A stretch of 64,000 nucleotides of DNA from UBA9732 sp052170315 (lineage in GTDB: Bacteria; Spirochaetota; Spirochaetia; Sphaerochaetales; Sphaerochaetaceae), in NCBI GenBank assembly GCA_052170315.1, contig JBQNAT010000013.1, positions 1-64,000 on the forward strand. The letters are read 5' to 3'. Every line of letters starts with the position of its first letter. Position 1 is the first letter of the stretch. Below the pieces are notes generated by a model that was not told the origin of the DNA, searched no databases, and worked only from the letters and a program-made list of their open reading frames with translations. Both the position numbers and the translations under genes were made by a program. Shown here piece after piece: positions 6,815 to 14,300 of this stretch.

Positions 6815-8038
6815 TTAGAAAGCCCAGTTGCCGTTTCTGAATATCGGCACGGTTTTTCCGTCACGTGTTCTGGCGGTGATGTTCATTTCCTTGCAACCTA
6901 TCATGAAGTCTACGTGTATCATGGAGTTGTTCACTCCAAGTTTGCGGCATTCGTCAAGCGTCATTGTCTCAAAGCCTTTGACGCAGTCCGCGAAGCCCAT
7001 CCCTATGGCAAGGTGGCAGGCGGCGTTTTCATCGAACAGTGTTTTGTAGAAAAGAAGGCCGCTGTTTGATATGGGAGAGTCAACCGGTACAAGGGCGCAT
7101 TCGCCAAGATAACGGGCTCCTTCATCCATATTAAGCATTTTTGTCAGCATGTCGTTATTCTGCTCCGCATTCCATTCAACTGCTTTTCCATCCCTGAAGC
7201 GTATCCAGAATTTGTCTATAAGCTGTCCCTGATAGCTCAGAGGCTTTGTCGCGTAGACGATTCCTTCAGCACGTCCGCGCATCGGGGTTGTGAAGCATTC
7301 TTCGGTTGGGATGTTGGGATTGAAGAAGATATTCTGAAGAGAAGTTTCTCCGCCGCCGCAGAACTTGGATCTTTCCATAAGGCCTACTGTGAAGTTTGTA
7401 CCGTTTGAGGCTTCATAGTGAAGCTCGTCTATGCCAAGGCTGTTAAGGTAGGCGCAGCGCTTTTCAAGGTCTCTATTGTGGTCTTCCCATGCTTTTACGG
7501 GGTCGTCGTTTACTCGGCTTGCCTTGAGTATGTATTCCCAGAGCTTTTCAACTGCCTGTTTCTTTGAAAGTTCCGGGAAAAGTTTTTTTGCCCAGGCTTC
7601 GCCGGGTACGGCCGCAATGCACCACTGGTACTTGTTTTCAAGCTTATCGCGGTATTTCATGATTGTGGGATAAAGTGCCTGTTGGGCTTTCTGAATCTTT
7701 TCCTGATTCGCGCCTTTAAGGCCGTCCGGGTCATCCGATTCGATATATATCCTGCACGGGATGGTGTCCACATAGTGCTGCAAGCGTTCTTTTTCCCACT
7801 TTTCCATTGCGGACATGGTTTCAAGGCTGCGGTATTTGGCGTTGATTTTGGTAAGCTTGGTATCTTCCCAGTCAACTATGACTTTTTTTGCTCCGAGTTT
7901 GTAGCATTCTTCGCTGACCATCCTTACGAAATCGGGCTGGTCAAGCTCTGCCCGTATGACTACTTCCTGTCCTTTTTGGACGTTAATTCCGCACTTTGCT
8001 ATGAGATGAGCGTACTTTTTCATGATTGTTTTCTTCAT
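6815..8038 (-). CDS. M29 family aminopeptidase
   Basis: A cytosolic metallo-aminopeptidase of the AmpS/PepS (M29) family that removes N-terminal residues using two divalent metals. The 407-residue length is typical. Likely metal ligands are visible in order: Glu in NIPTEECFTTP, Glu in YLGECALVPV, His in NAACHLAIGMGF, and the HxD pair in SMIHVDFMIG near the C-terminus. The ATG at 8038 follows AAGGAG. It lies 13 nt downstream of trmJ on the same strand and probably shares its transcript. It converges on mnmA with a 15-nt gap and no obvious terminator. Confidence 0.9.
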   Translation of the reverse strand: MKKTIMKKYAHLIAKCGINVQKGQEVVIRAELDQPDFVRMVSEECYKLGAKKVIVDWEDTKLTKINAKYRSLETMSAMEKWEKERLQHYVDTIPCRIYIESDDPDGLKGANQEKIQKAQQALYPTIMKYRDKLENKYQWCIAAVPGEAWAKKLFPELSKKQAVEKLWEYILKASRVNDDPVKAWEDHNRDLEKRCAYLNSLGIDELHYEASNGTNFTVGLMERSKFCGGGETSLQNIFFNPNIPTEECFTTPMRGRAEGIVYATKPLSYQGQLIDKFWIRFRDGKAVEWNAEQNNDMLTKMLNMDEGARYLGECALVPVDSPISNSGLLFYKTLFDENAACHLAIGMGFADCVKGFETMTLDECRKLGVNNSMIHVDFMIGCKEMNITARTRDGKTVPIFRNGNWAF

Positions 8039-8051
8039 ATGCTGAAACTCC

Positions 8052-8801
8052 TTAAGATTTTTTATGCAGCGCTATTTTGTGCGTTTTTGAAAATATTTTC
8101 TCAAAACGCTTTACTTCGCCTTCCGTCATTCCCGCCCGTTCTATGACCGATGAAAGAAACTCCCGTGTGAAGGCTTTTTCGTTCTCCGTCTTGAAATAAC
8201 CCAAAGCCTGGAGAGCTGATATGCAGTTTCCGGCGGCGTTTTCCGCTCTGGCCGATTCCACAATATTGGTTTTTGAATCGCTGTACGGCCCCAGGTTTCT
8301 GAAAAGGCTGTAGCAGATTATCTGCACGGCCTGAGACAGGTTGAGTGACGGGAACTTGTCGCTTGTTGGGATTGTTACTGCCGTTGAACAGGATTTTACC
8401 TGTTCGTCGGAAAGTCCGTTCGATTCACAGCCGAATACTACGGAAATTTTACCTTTGCCCATTCCCTGTATGTGGGCGGCAAGTTCTTCGGGATTAAATC
8501 TGCTTGTTTTGCGACCCTTACCTGTTCTTCGTGTTGCGGCTACGGACAGTATGCTGTCCGAAACGGCTTCTTTCAGGTTCGTGAATTCTTTGCGGTTTTC
8601 ATAAAGGTCATAGGCATGCAGCGCAAGGGTTTTTATCCTGCCTTCGTCATAGAGTCTGTCAGTTACCAGTGTCAGGCGCGAAAGACCCATGGTCTTCATT
8701 GCCCTGCAGACGCTTCCAATGTTAGCTCCGTCCTGAGTGTCGCAGAGTATTATCTCAATGCGGTCAAGGTTCCCAGTACCGGGCGTGCCGGTTTTTTCCA
8801 T
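8052..8801 (-). CDS. SPOUT RNA methyltransferase, TrmJ-like
   Basis: A SpoU/TrmH-superfamily 2'-O-ribose methyltransferase that uses S-adenosylmethionine and a trefoil-knot fold. The three family motifs are present: NIGSVCRAMKTMG (motif 1), VVFGCESNGLSDEQ (motif 2) and IPTSDKFPSLNLSQAVQI (motif 3). The N-terminal IEIILCDTQDGANIG and the C-terminal helical extension of about 80 residues fit the TrmJ branch, which modifies position 32 of tRNA. The RNA target is inferred. It is the first gene of a leftward pair with the M29 aminopeptidase and is divergent from the AI-2E transporter. Confidence 0.85.
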   Translation of the reverse strand: MEKTGTPGTGNLDRIEIILCDTQDGANIGSVCRAMKTMGLSRLTLVTDRLYDEGRIKTLALHAYDLYENRKEFTNLKEAVSDSILSVAATRRTGKGRKTSRFNPEELAAHIQGMGKGKISVVFGCESNGLSDEQVKSCSTAVTIPTSDKFPSLNLSQAVQIICYSLFRNLGPYSDSKTNIVESARAENAAGNCISALQALGYFKTENEKAFTREFLSSVIERAGMTEGEVKRFEKIFSKTHKIALHKKS

Positions 8802-8847
8802 GTGCTTATTCTATGTCATATTGCCAGATTTTCCAAGCTGGTTTAAT

Positions 8848-10038
8848 ATGGGGATAATGACCGAGAAAACTGAAAAAAACATCACAACAATATCAACCGT
8901 GCTGGCTGTCATGCTTTTGATAGTCATTCTTGCGGTGAGCAAGATTTCAGGGACTGTAAGTATACGGATTTTGCTTGCGTTATTCATATTCCTTCTTGAG
9001 CTACCTTTGGTTTCGGCTCTTGAAAAGGCAAAATTTCCAAGCTGGCTGGCAACGCTTATTGCCATCCTTGTCCTTGTGGTTGTCGTTGTGTTTTTTGTAT
9101 GGTTCGTTTTTTTCAGTGTTGACCTTCTTATTAAGAAAATACCTGTATATGCTTCCAGGATAAATGACCTTGACGGTGTGCTTAAAAGCATTGCAAGCAG
9201 GTGGATAGAGATTCCTGAAGACGTATCGTTCTTTTCAAGTCTGGAAATAGACTGGGTCGGAAGCGTGATAATGCCTATGCTCCGCTCTGTTTCAAGCTCT
9301 ACGATAAGTATCCTGAGCAGTGTTCTTATTATTATACTCATGACGGTCTTCCTTCTTGGTGAGCGTCATATGATAGTCCCAAAGGTTATGAACTTTGTGA
9401 CAAACGGTCTTGAAGAGGAAAAGGTTGCCGTTATTCTTGAGCGCATAGTCAAACAGGTTTCAAAATATCTATCCATTAAGGTTTTTGTCAGCCTGCTCAC
9501 GGGCGGGCTTTTCTATGTAATTGCTGTTTCGGTAAAGCTTGACTTCGCAGTTCTCTGGGCTGTTATGGCGGTTGTCCTGAACTTTATTCCGACGATAGGA
9601 AGCATTATTATTACCGTTCTGATGATAGTTATGTCCATCGTACAGTTTGCCCCTTCCATTGTGCCCATCATCATTGTGACTGTAAGCACGATTTTGGTGC
9701 AGAATATTATTGGAAACTTCCTTGATCCCCGTCTTTCCGGGAACTCTCTTAACCTCAGCCCTTTCATTATCCTTGTAGGTCTGAGTGTTTTCGGTTTTGT
9801 ATGGGGCATAGCCGGTATGTTCCTTGCCGTGCCGCTTCTGAGCATTCTTCAGATAATATGCGCCAACGTTGACAATACAAGGCCTATTGCCATGCTGATA
9901 AGCTCGGGCCGTTCCTACAAAAAGCAGGTAAAGGAAAAGCATCCACGTTTTGAGAGAAAAGGCTCTTCCAGACGCGGTCTTGGGAAGGGCTATGCCAATA
10001 TAGATGATGTGTTTACTTTCCCGGATAAAAAGAAATGA
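8848..10038 (+). CDS. AI-2E family transporter (PerM-like)
   Basis: A polytopic inner-membrane protein of the UPF0118/AI-2E exporter family. Two close starts are possible (8848 or 8857); a longer frame from 8737 would overlap trmJ and is unlikely. It has two N-terminal hydrophobic helices, a less hydrophobic middle region (about residues 90-180), and then the conserved C-terminal membrane block containing FIPTIGSII, IVQNIIGNFLDPRLSG-like and LNLSPFIILVGL. The cargo is uncertain: family members have been tied to autoinducer-2 export and to Na+/H+ exchange. The basic tail of about 50 residues is cytoplasmic. Confidence 0.85.
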   Translation: MGIMTEKTEKNITTISTVLAVMLLIVILAVSKISGTVSIRILLALFIFLLELPLVSALEKAKFPSWLATLIAILVLVVVVVFFVWFVFFSVDLLIKKIPVYASRINDLDGVLKSIASRWIEIPEDVSFFSSLEIDWVGSVIMPMLRSVSSSTISILSSVLIIILMTVFLLGERHMIVPKVMNFVTNGLEEEKVAVILERIVKQVSKYLSIKVFVSLLTGGLFYVIAVSVKLDFAVLWAVMAVVLNFIPTIGSIIITVLMIVMSIVQFAPSIVPIIIVTVSTILVQNIIGNFLDPRLSGNSLNLSPFIILVGLSVFGFVWGIAGMFLAVPLLSILQIICANVDNTRPIAMLISSGRSYKKQVKEKHPRFERKGSSRRGLGKGYANIDDVFTFPDKKK

Positions 10039-10119
10039 CAGGCATTGAAAGGCAGGCCGTACGCATAAGGGACTTTTTAAAGAGAGTTTGTCTTTTTTGA
10101 AATAGATTGTATTTTTGGC

Positions 10120-10148
10120 TTGACGATTTGCCATTTCCTGTGCATATT
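10120..10148 (+). promoter_or_regulatory. Sigma-70-type promoter of DksA-like gene
   Basis: TTGACG (10120-10125), a 17-nt spacer and CATATT (10143-10148) lie 35 bp before the start codon. Confidence 0.5.
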
Positions 10149-10182
10149 ACATGTACAAAAAAAATTGCCCGGGGGTTTGGCC

Positions 10183-10539
10183 ATGGGTTCTGAATTGACA
10201 GCCTTTGAGAAGGAGATGGAGCAAACTCTCCTTGATATGAGAAGTGAACTGCTCGCAAAGATTTCCAAGTCGGATAATGACTTCAGGAATCTTGTAGGTT
10301 CCACTGGGACAGGCGACAGTGTTGATATAGCAAGCGATGACCTGGCTTCCAAGAAAATGGAGGCTATAGGTAAAATGGACGCGGGAAGACTTAATGCCGT
10401 AAATCAGGCTCTTGTCCGTATCAGAAACGGCAAGTACGGGGTTTGCGAGATGTGCGGTAAAAAAATCCCTGAGGACAGGCTTAGAGCCATACCTTATGCG
10501 CTTTTGTGTCTGCCCTGCAAAAAGAAGTCCGAACGCTGA
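10183..10539 (+). CDS. DksA/TraR family zinc-finger protein
   Basis: The ATG at 10183 follows a GGGGG ribosome binding site and yields 118 residues. An N-terminal coiled coil (residues 5-80) is followed by a C4 zinc finger, CEMCGKKI...LLCLPCK. DksA-type proteins reach into the RNA polymerase secondary channel and tune initiation, often with ppGpp; shorter members of this kind are common in spirochaetes and may act on stress genes. The conserved acidic tip residues of true DksA cannot be confirmed here, so TraR/YocK-like is equally possible. Confidence 0.88.
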   Translation: MGSELTAFEKEMEQTLLDMRSELLAKISKSDNDFRNLVGSTGTGDSVDIASDDLASKKMEAIGKMDAGRLNAVNQALVRIRNGKYGVCEMCGKKIPEDRLRAIPYALLCLPCKKKSER

Positions 10540-10540
10540 C

Positions 10541-11179
10541 CTAAAGTCCGAAATATTCTTTTTCCTCTCCGATTGTAGTGGGTTCCTCATGTCCGGGATA
10601 TACTGCGGTATCAGGCTCCAGCGTAAAGAGCTTTAAAAGAGAAATATTCATGTCGCTTTCGGAACCTCCAAAGTCCGTCCTTCCGTATGAGTGTCTGAAA
10701 AGCGTATCTCCTGAAAAGAGTATTCCGTCTTTTTTTGAGTACAGGCAGATTGAGCCCGCTGTGTGACCCGGCGTATGTATTACCGTGAAGGGGCCTATTT
10801 TATCTCCGTCTTTTAAAAGTATGTCGGGTTCGGGTACGTTTCCGTTGTTTTTTGAAAGACCCGAGTATGAATAAAAACGACCCAGAACACGTTTTGCCGC
10901 ACTGACAATATGTTCCGGGTCCGTGTCTTCGAATTCGCCCGATGCTATTGGGGCTTCAGGATATCTGCCATGCAGGGCCGCAAGGGCACCTACATGGTCG
11001 AAATGAGCGTGCGTAAGTATTATGCAGTTAACGTTAATGTCTGAAAGGGTCTGAAGAAGCAGTTCTTCGTCATCGCCCGGGTCTATGACAGCGGTAAAGC
11101 TTTGCCCGTTTTCCGTATCAGACTCAACAATGTAACAGTTGGTTTTAATTGCTCCAACTTTTACGCACTTAATTTTCAT
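10541..11179 (-). CDS. Metallo-beta-lactamase-fold hydrolase (glyoxalase II-like)
   Basis: A 212-residue cytosolic MBL-fold enzyme with the zinc signature HAHFDHVG (about residues 57-64), a second His in VIHTPGHTAGSIC, the metal-bridging Asp in LFSGDTLFRHSYGRTDF and the final His in VYPGHEEPT. This set matches the glyoxalase II / YcbL group of thioester or related hydrolases. Its start overlaps the end of the upstream DbpA-type gene by 11 nt, so translation is coupled. It converges on the DksA-like gene with a 1-nt gap. Confidence 0.88.
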   Translation of the reverse strand: MKIKCVKVGAIKTNCYIVESDTENGQSFTAVIDPGDDEELLLQTLSDINVNCIILTHAHFDHVGALAALHGRYPEAPIASGEFEDTDPEHIVSAAKRVLGRFYSYSGLSKNNGNVPEPDILLKDGDKIGPFTVIHTPGHTAGSICLYSKKDGILFSGDTLFRHSYGRTDFGGSESDMNISLLKLFTLEPDTAVYPGHEEPTTIGEEKEYFGL

Positions 11180-11672
11180 CCCTGTCCTTACTGAAATTCA
11201 TCTTGACCTTGCGGCCGTTGTAGGTCTGTCCCGTGACAGCTTCGCAGATTCCTTCAGCTTTTTCGTTCCTGATGTAAATGAAAGAGTAATTCTGCTTGTA
11301 AGTCACTGACAGAATGTCTTCCGGGGAAATTCCTGTTTTTTCACAAATGAAGTTAACCATTTCCTGCGCGGAAGCTTTGCTTGCCTTGCCTATGTTTATG
11401 TAGAAGGAAGTCGCATTCTCCAATTCCGGTTTGAGCTGCCTGGGCCTTTTTTCAGGTCTTTCAGCATTCTGTATTCTTGCCGGCCTTGCCGCTCTATTGT
11501 CATTTTTTGTGACATAGAGGTAAGCCAAAAGATAACCTCTCATCATGAACGGGACATTCTTTTTTATGAGTTTCCTGATGTCCTCAAGTTCCTGCGGGTT
11601 GTTGTAGAGCTTCATTTCCTTAACAAGCTCTTTAATCTTCTGGCCTCTGATATCGTTAATGGATTCGGCCAT
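11169..11672 (-). CDS. DbpA-type RNA-binding domain protein
   Basis: The ATG at 11672 follows AGGAG; a longer frame to 11735 has no ribosome binding site. The product is about 167 residues. A helical N-terminus (MAESINDIRGQKIKELVKEM) and a basic Arg/Pro-rich linker lead to a C-terminal RRM-like DbpA RNA-binding domain (residues about 93-162: FYINIGKASKAS...GISPEDILSV...SFIYI...VKMNF). In DEAD-box helicases this domain docks on 23S rRNA hairpin 92; here there is no helicase attached. It is likely an RNA-binding accessory factor and is co-transcribed with the MBL hydrolase. Confidence 0.75.
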   Translation of the reverse strand: MAESINDIRGQKIKELVKEMKLYNNPQELEDIRKLIKKNVPFMMRGYLLAYLYVTKNDNRAARPARIQNAERPEKRPRQLKPELENATSFYINIGKASKASAQEMVNFICEKTGISPEDILSVTYKQNYSFIYIRNEKAEGICEAVTGQTYNGRKVKMNFSKDRDEN

Positions 11673-11777
11673 TGTTCCGTACTCCTGTAAGTAGTATTGA
11701 AACGAAGTATACAACATTTTTGAATTAATTTGCATCCGTTTAAAGACGGATTCTTATTGTTGTGTTATATTCTAGTT

Positions 11778-12893
11778 ATGTCAAATGTGAATGCCGAGAT
11801 TGACAGTCTGAAAAGAGATATTGAAAGGTCTCGCTCGGAGCTTTCCCAGATGTATTCTGAACTTGGGGAGGCGGCTTCCATGTGGCATAGGGCGATAAAT
11901 TATGAGCCAAGCCAGGAAGCCTATGAGAAGCTTCAGTCTGTTATTCAGGAGAAAAACGATATAGAGGGTAAGCTGAACGTTCTTAAGAACGCAATAAACG
12001 AAGTTTCCGCAAGTGACAGGCATATAGAGGAAACAAGGCTTTCCCTGAAGGAGCTGGACAGACGCTATGCCGTTCTTATTTCGTCCCTGGGGGCGGTTGC
12101 TATAGAAACGGATTCGGCCGGCCGGCTGCCTCACAGGCTTGTCAGATACCTTGAGCCTATGCGTGATTACGAAAAGGATTTGGAAAAATGTTACGCAAAG
12201 GCGGAGAAATTCGAAAAAAGCGGACCAAAGTTTATGGCCTCGGTCTATAAAAAAAAGATGGAGAAGATGAAGGGGAGTCTGGATTCCATTTTCATGGAGA
12301 CGGGACGCAGAATATACAATTCGGGTAATTTCCGGGATGTGCCGGGGCAGCGGGCAAAGACGATTCTGGACGAGATGGAAGCCATTCGTTTCGCAAAGAA
12401 GAACTACAAGAACGATATTCTGGACCACAAGAGCTTGATTGACGAGGCGCACGGCTCGCTGGACAGCCTGGGGGCGACCGGCGACGAGAACCGGAAACTC
12501 CGCGAACTGCAGAACACGTGGGATTTGATTTCGGACCGGCTTACGGACCGCTTTACGGAATATGGACAGATTCTTGCGGAGGGGATACCCTACTGGATGT
12601 ACGAGGGCACTCCCGAGGAGCTGAAAAGGTGCTGCACCGTGATAATCCGGCAGACAAAACGGATAGCCCAGCAGAATCTGAATCTTGAGCATTTGATGAT
12701 GGAGAAGAATATCGAGATACACAACATGCAGCTTTCGCAGCTTTCTGAGCAGATGAACCATCTAAATGCTCAGATTCAGGCGATAGAGAACCAGAAGTCG
12801 GAGCTTCAGCAGCGTCTTAATGTTGAACTGAAGTCTGTTTCTGAGCTTAGAATGAAGCAGAACGAGATTTCGAAGAAGGCTTCCGAATTATAG
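11778..12893 (+). CDS. Coiled-coil protein of unknown function
   Basis: The ATG at 11778 (MSNVNAEIDSLKRDIERS) gives about 371 residues. Long heptad-rich helices are visible at residues 1-90 and 295-370, with a helical middle part and no membrane segment or catalytic motif. It is the first gene of an apparent operon with the MscS channel and the small membrane protein, separated from mscS by about 50 nt. The start has no strong ribosome binding site. I do not recognise a family; a scaffold or cytoskeletal role would be speculation. Confidence 0.6.
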   Translation: MSNVNAEIDSLKRDIERSRSELSQMYSELGEAASMWHRAINYEPSQEAYEKLQSVIQEKNDIEGKLNVLKNAINEVSASDRHIEETRLSLKELDRRYAVLISSLGAVAIETDSAGRLPHRLVRYLEPMRDYEKDLEKCYAKAEKFEKSGPKFMASVYKKKMEKMKGSLDSIFMETGRRIYNSGNFRDVPGQRAKTILDEMEAIRFAKKNYKNDILDHKSLIDEAHGSLDSLGATGDENRKLRELQNTWDLISDRLTDRFTEYGQILAEGIPYWMYEGTPEELKRCCTVIIRQTKRIAQQNLNLEHLMMEKNIEIHNMQLSQLSEQMNHLNAQIQAIENQKSELQQRLNVELKSVSELRMKQNEISKKASEL

Positions 12894-12894
12894 T

Positions 12895-12920
12895 TAAATT
12901 ATGCAGGTAAATTATGCAGG
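12895..12920 (+). repeat. Tandem 13-bp duplication
   Basis: TAAATTATGCAGG occurs twice without a gap immediately upstream of the mscS start. It creates an extra upstream in-frame ATG that lacks a ribosome binding site. Confidence 0.6.
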
Positions 12921-12942
12921 CGATGGCCTGTTTGGAGAAGAA

Positions 12943-13746
12943 ATGGATAAATTAGCCGGTTTTCTTGAAGCTATGGGCTTCAATTTGATTTCCATGATAG
13001 TGTCTGCAATCTTTGGTTATCTGATTATAGGCAACCTGGTCAAGCAGATAAAAATTGCCTTGCTTGCCAGCAGCATGGACAACGCAATTGTGAATTTCAT
13101 ACTGACACTGGTAAGGTTTCTGCTTTTGCTGGGGCTTTTACTTCTGTGCCTTTCCGAGCTGAATATACCCCTTACAGGAGTCATAGGCGCTATTTCGGCC
13201 GCGACTCTGGCAATTGGCCTTGCTTTGAAGGACATCCTGAGCAGTGTCGCCAACGGTATAATGCTTGTCCTGAACTCTCCGTTCAAGGCAAATGAGTATG
13301 TTGAAATAGGGGGCGTAGAGGGCACAATAAAGGAAGTTCGGCTGATGCACACTGTCATGAACACTCCGGACAACAAGCTAATCATGATTCCCAACTCACA
13401 GGTCTTTTCTTCTACAATTACAAACTATTCGGTCAACGATTTCCGAAGGATGGATATCTCTGTTGATGCCGACTATGACGAAGAGCCCGAGAAAGTCAGG
13501 AAAATTCTTCTGGATGTGGCAAACAGTCATCCTCTGGTATGCGGGGAACCTGCTCCGAGTTGCCATTACAACTACAGCAAGAATTCTGTAATTAACTACG
13601 GTGTAAGGGTATGGTGCAGGAATTCCGACTACTGGACTGTAAACTGGGCTCTTAACGAACAGCTTACAAAGGCGCTTATGGAGAAAGGAATTAAGATACC
13701 GTTCCCGCAGATTACAGTCAGCTACAGGAAGGAGGCTTCAAAATGA
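12943..13746 (+). CDS. Small-conductance mechanosensitive channel (MscS family)
   Basis: The ATG at 12943 follows GGAGAAGAA; an upstream ATG at 12901 is less well placed. The product is about 267 residues, close to E. coli MscS. Three hydrophobic segments are seen, the third (TM3 pore helix) being the Ala/Gly-rich ITGVIGAISAATLAIGLALKD, followed by the beta domain (ANGIMLVLNSPFKANEYVEIGGVEGTI) and the C-terminal domain ending KIPFPQITV. It releases solutes on hypo-osmotic shock at the inner membrane. Its stop overlaps the next start (ATGA). Confidence 0.92.
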   Translation: MDKLAGFLEAMGFNLISMIVSAIFGYLIIGNLVKQIKIALLASSMDNAIVNFILTLVRFLLLLGLLLLCLSELNIPLTGVIGAISAATLAIGLALKDILSSVANGIMLVLNSPFKANEYVEIGGVEGTIKEVRLMHTVMNTPDNKLIMIPNSQVFSSTITNYSVNDFRRMDISVDADYDEEPEKVRKILLDVANSHPLVCGEPAPSCHYNYSKNSVINYGVRVWCRNSDYWTVNWALNEQLTKALMEKGIKIPFPQITVSYRKEASK

Positions 13747-14249
13747 CAGCTATAGAAAAATTGCTTAACAGCGAAAGTTTTATCAGGATGGTTTCCACTG
13801 TATGTTTTTGGATTGTTCTTTATGTTGTTGTCAGGCTTTTTTCATACAGGGCAGGCGTAAACAACCTGCTTAAATACGGCTACAGGAGGATTCAGAATCT
13901 GTCAAAGGCGGTTTCAAAGCTAAATGGAGTATGCTCGGCGTCGTCTCCGACGATAAGCGGGTCGGTTAAGGCTTTTGACAATGTGCTGAAGCTTGAAAAG
14001 AAAGCTTCCAAGGTTCTTAACATGTATCTTTTTGATGATAAAAATGATACTGATGTAAAAGAAGCTAAGGCCATTATTGATGCCGTTCCCGATAAATGCC
14101 GCGATATTATTAAGCGCCTTGCTGAATCCAACGGCACCGAAGTTTTCACTGAGAGTTTCAATGATATTGATGCCGACCTTAACAGGGCGCTGGTTCTGCT
14201 AAAGAAGGCTGACGCTCTTGACAGACAGAAAGAGCTTCTGAGGATATAA
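13743..14249 (+). CDS. Small membrane-anchored helical protein
   Basis: 168 residues with one N-terminal hydrophobic helix (about residues 16-34) followed by a charged, mostly helical cytoplasmic region. It overlaps mscS by 4 nt and is followed at once by a terminator, so it closes the operon. No family recognised; partnership with the channel is inferred only from overlap. Confidence 0.55.
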   Translation: MTAIEKLLNSESFIRMVSTVCFWIVLYVVVRLFSYRAGVNNLLKYGYRRIQNLSKAVSKLNGVCSASSPTISGSVKAFDNVLKLEKKASKVLNMYLFDDKNDTDVKEAKAIIDAVPDKCRDIIKRLAESNGTEVFTESFNDIDADLNRALVLLKKADALDRQKELLRI

Positions 14250-14262
14250 TTCATTCAATAAA

Positions 14263-14292
14263 CCATGGCTTTTTTGCCGTGGCTGTTTTATT
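14263..14292 (+). terminator. Intrinsic terminator after mscS operon
   Basis: CCATGGC and GCCGTGG form a 7-bp stem (one T-G pair) around a T-rich loop, followed by CTGTTTTATT. Confidence 0.7.
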
Positions 14293-14300
14293 CTTAGATA

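Noticed and set aside
8737..8847. Upstream start for the AI-2E transporter
   Set aside because: It would overlap the divergent trmJ gene; ATGs at 8848 or 8857 fit better.
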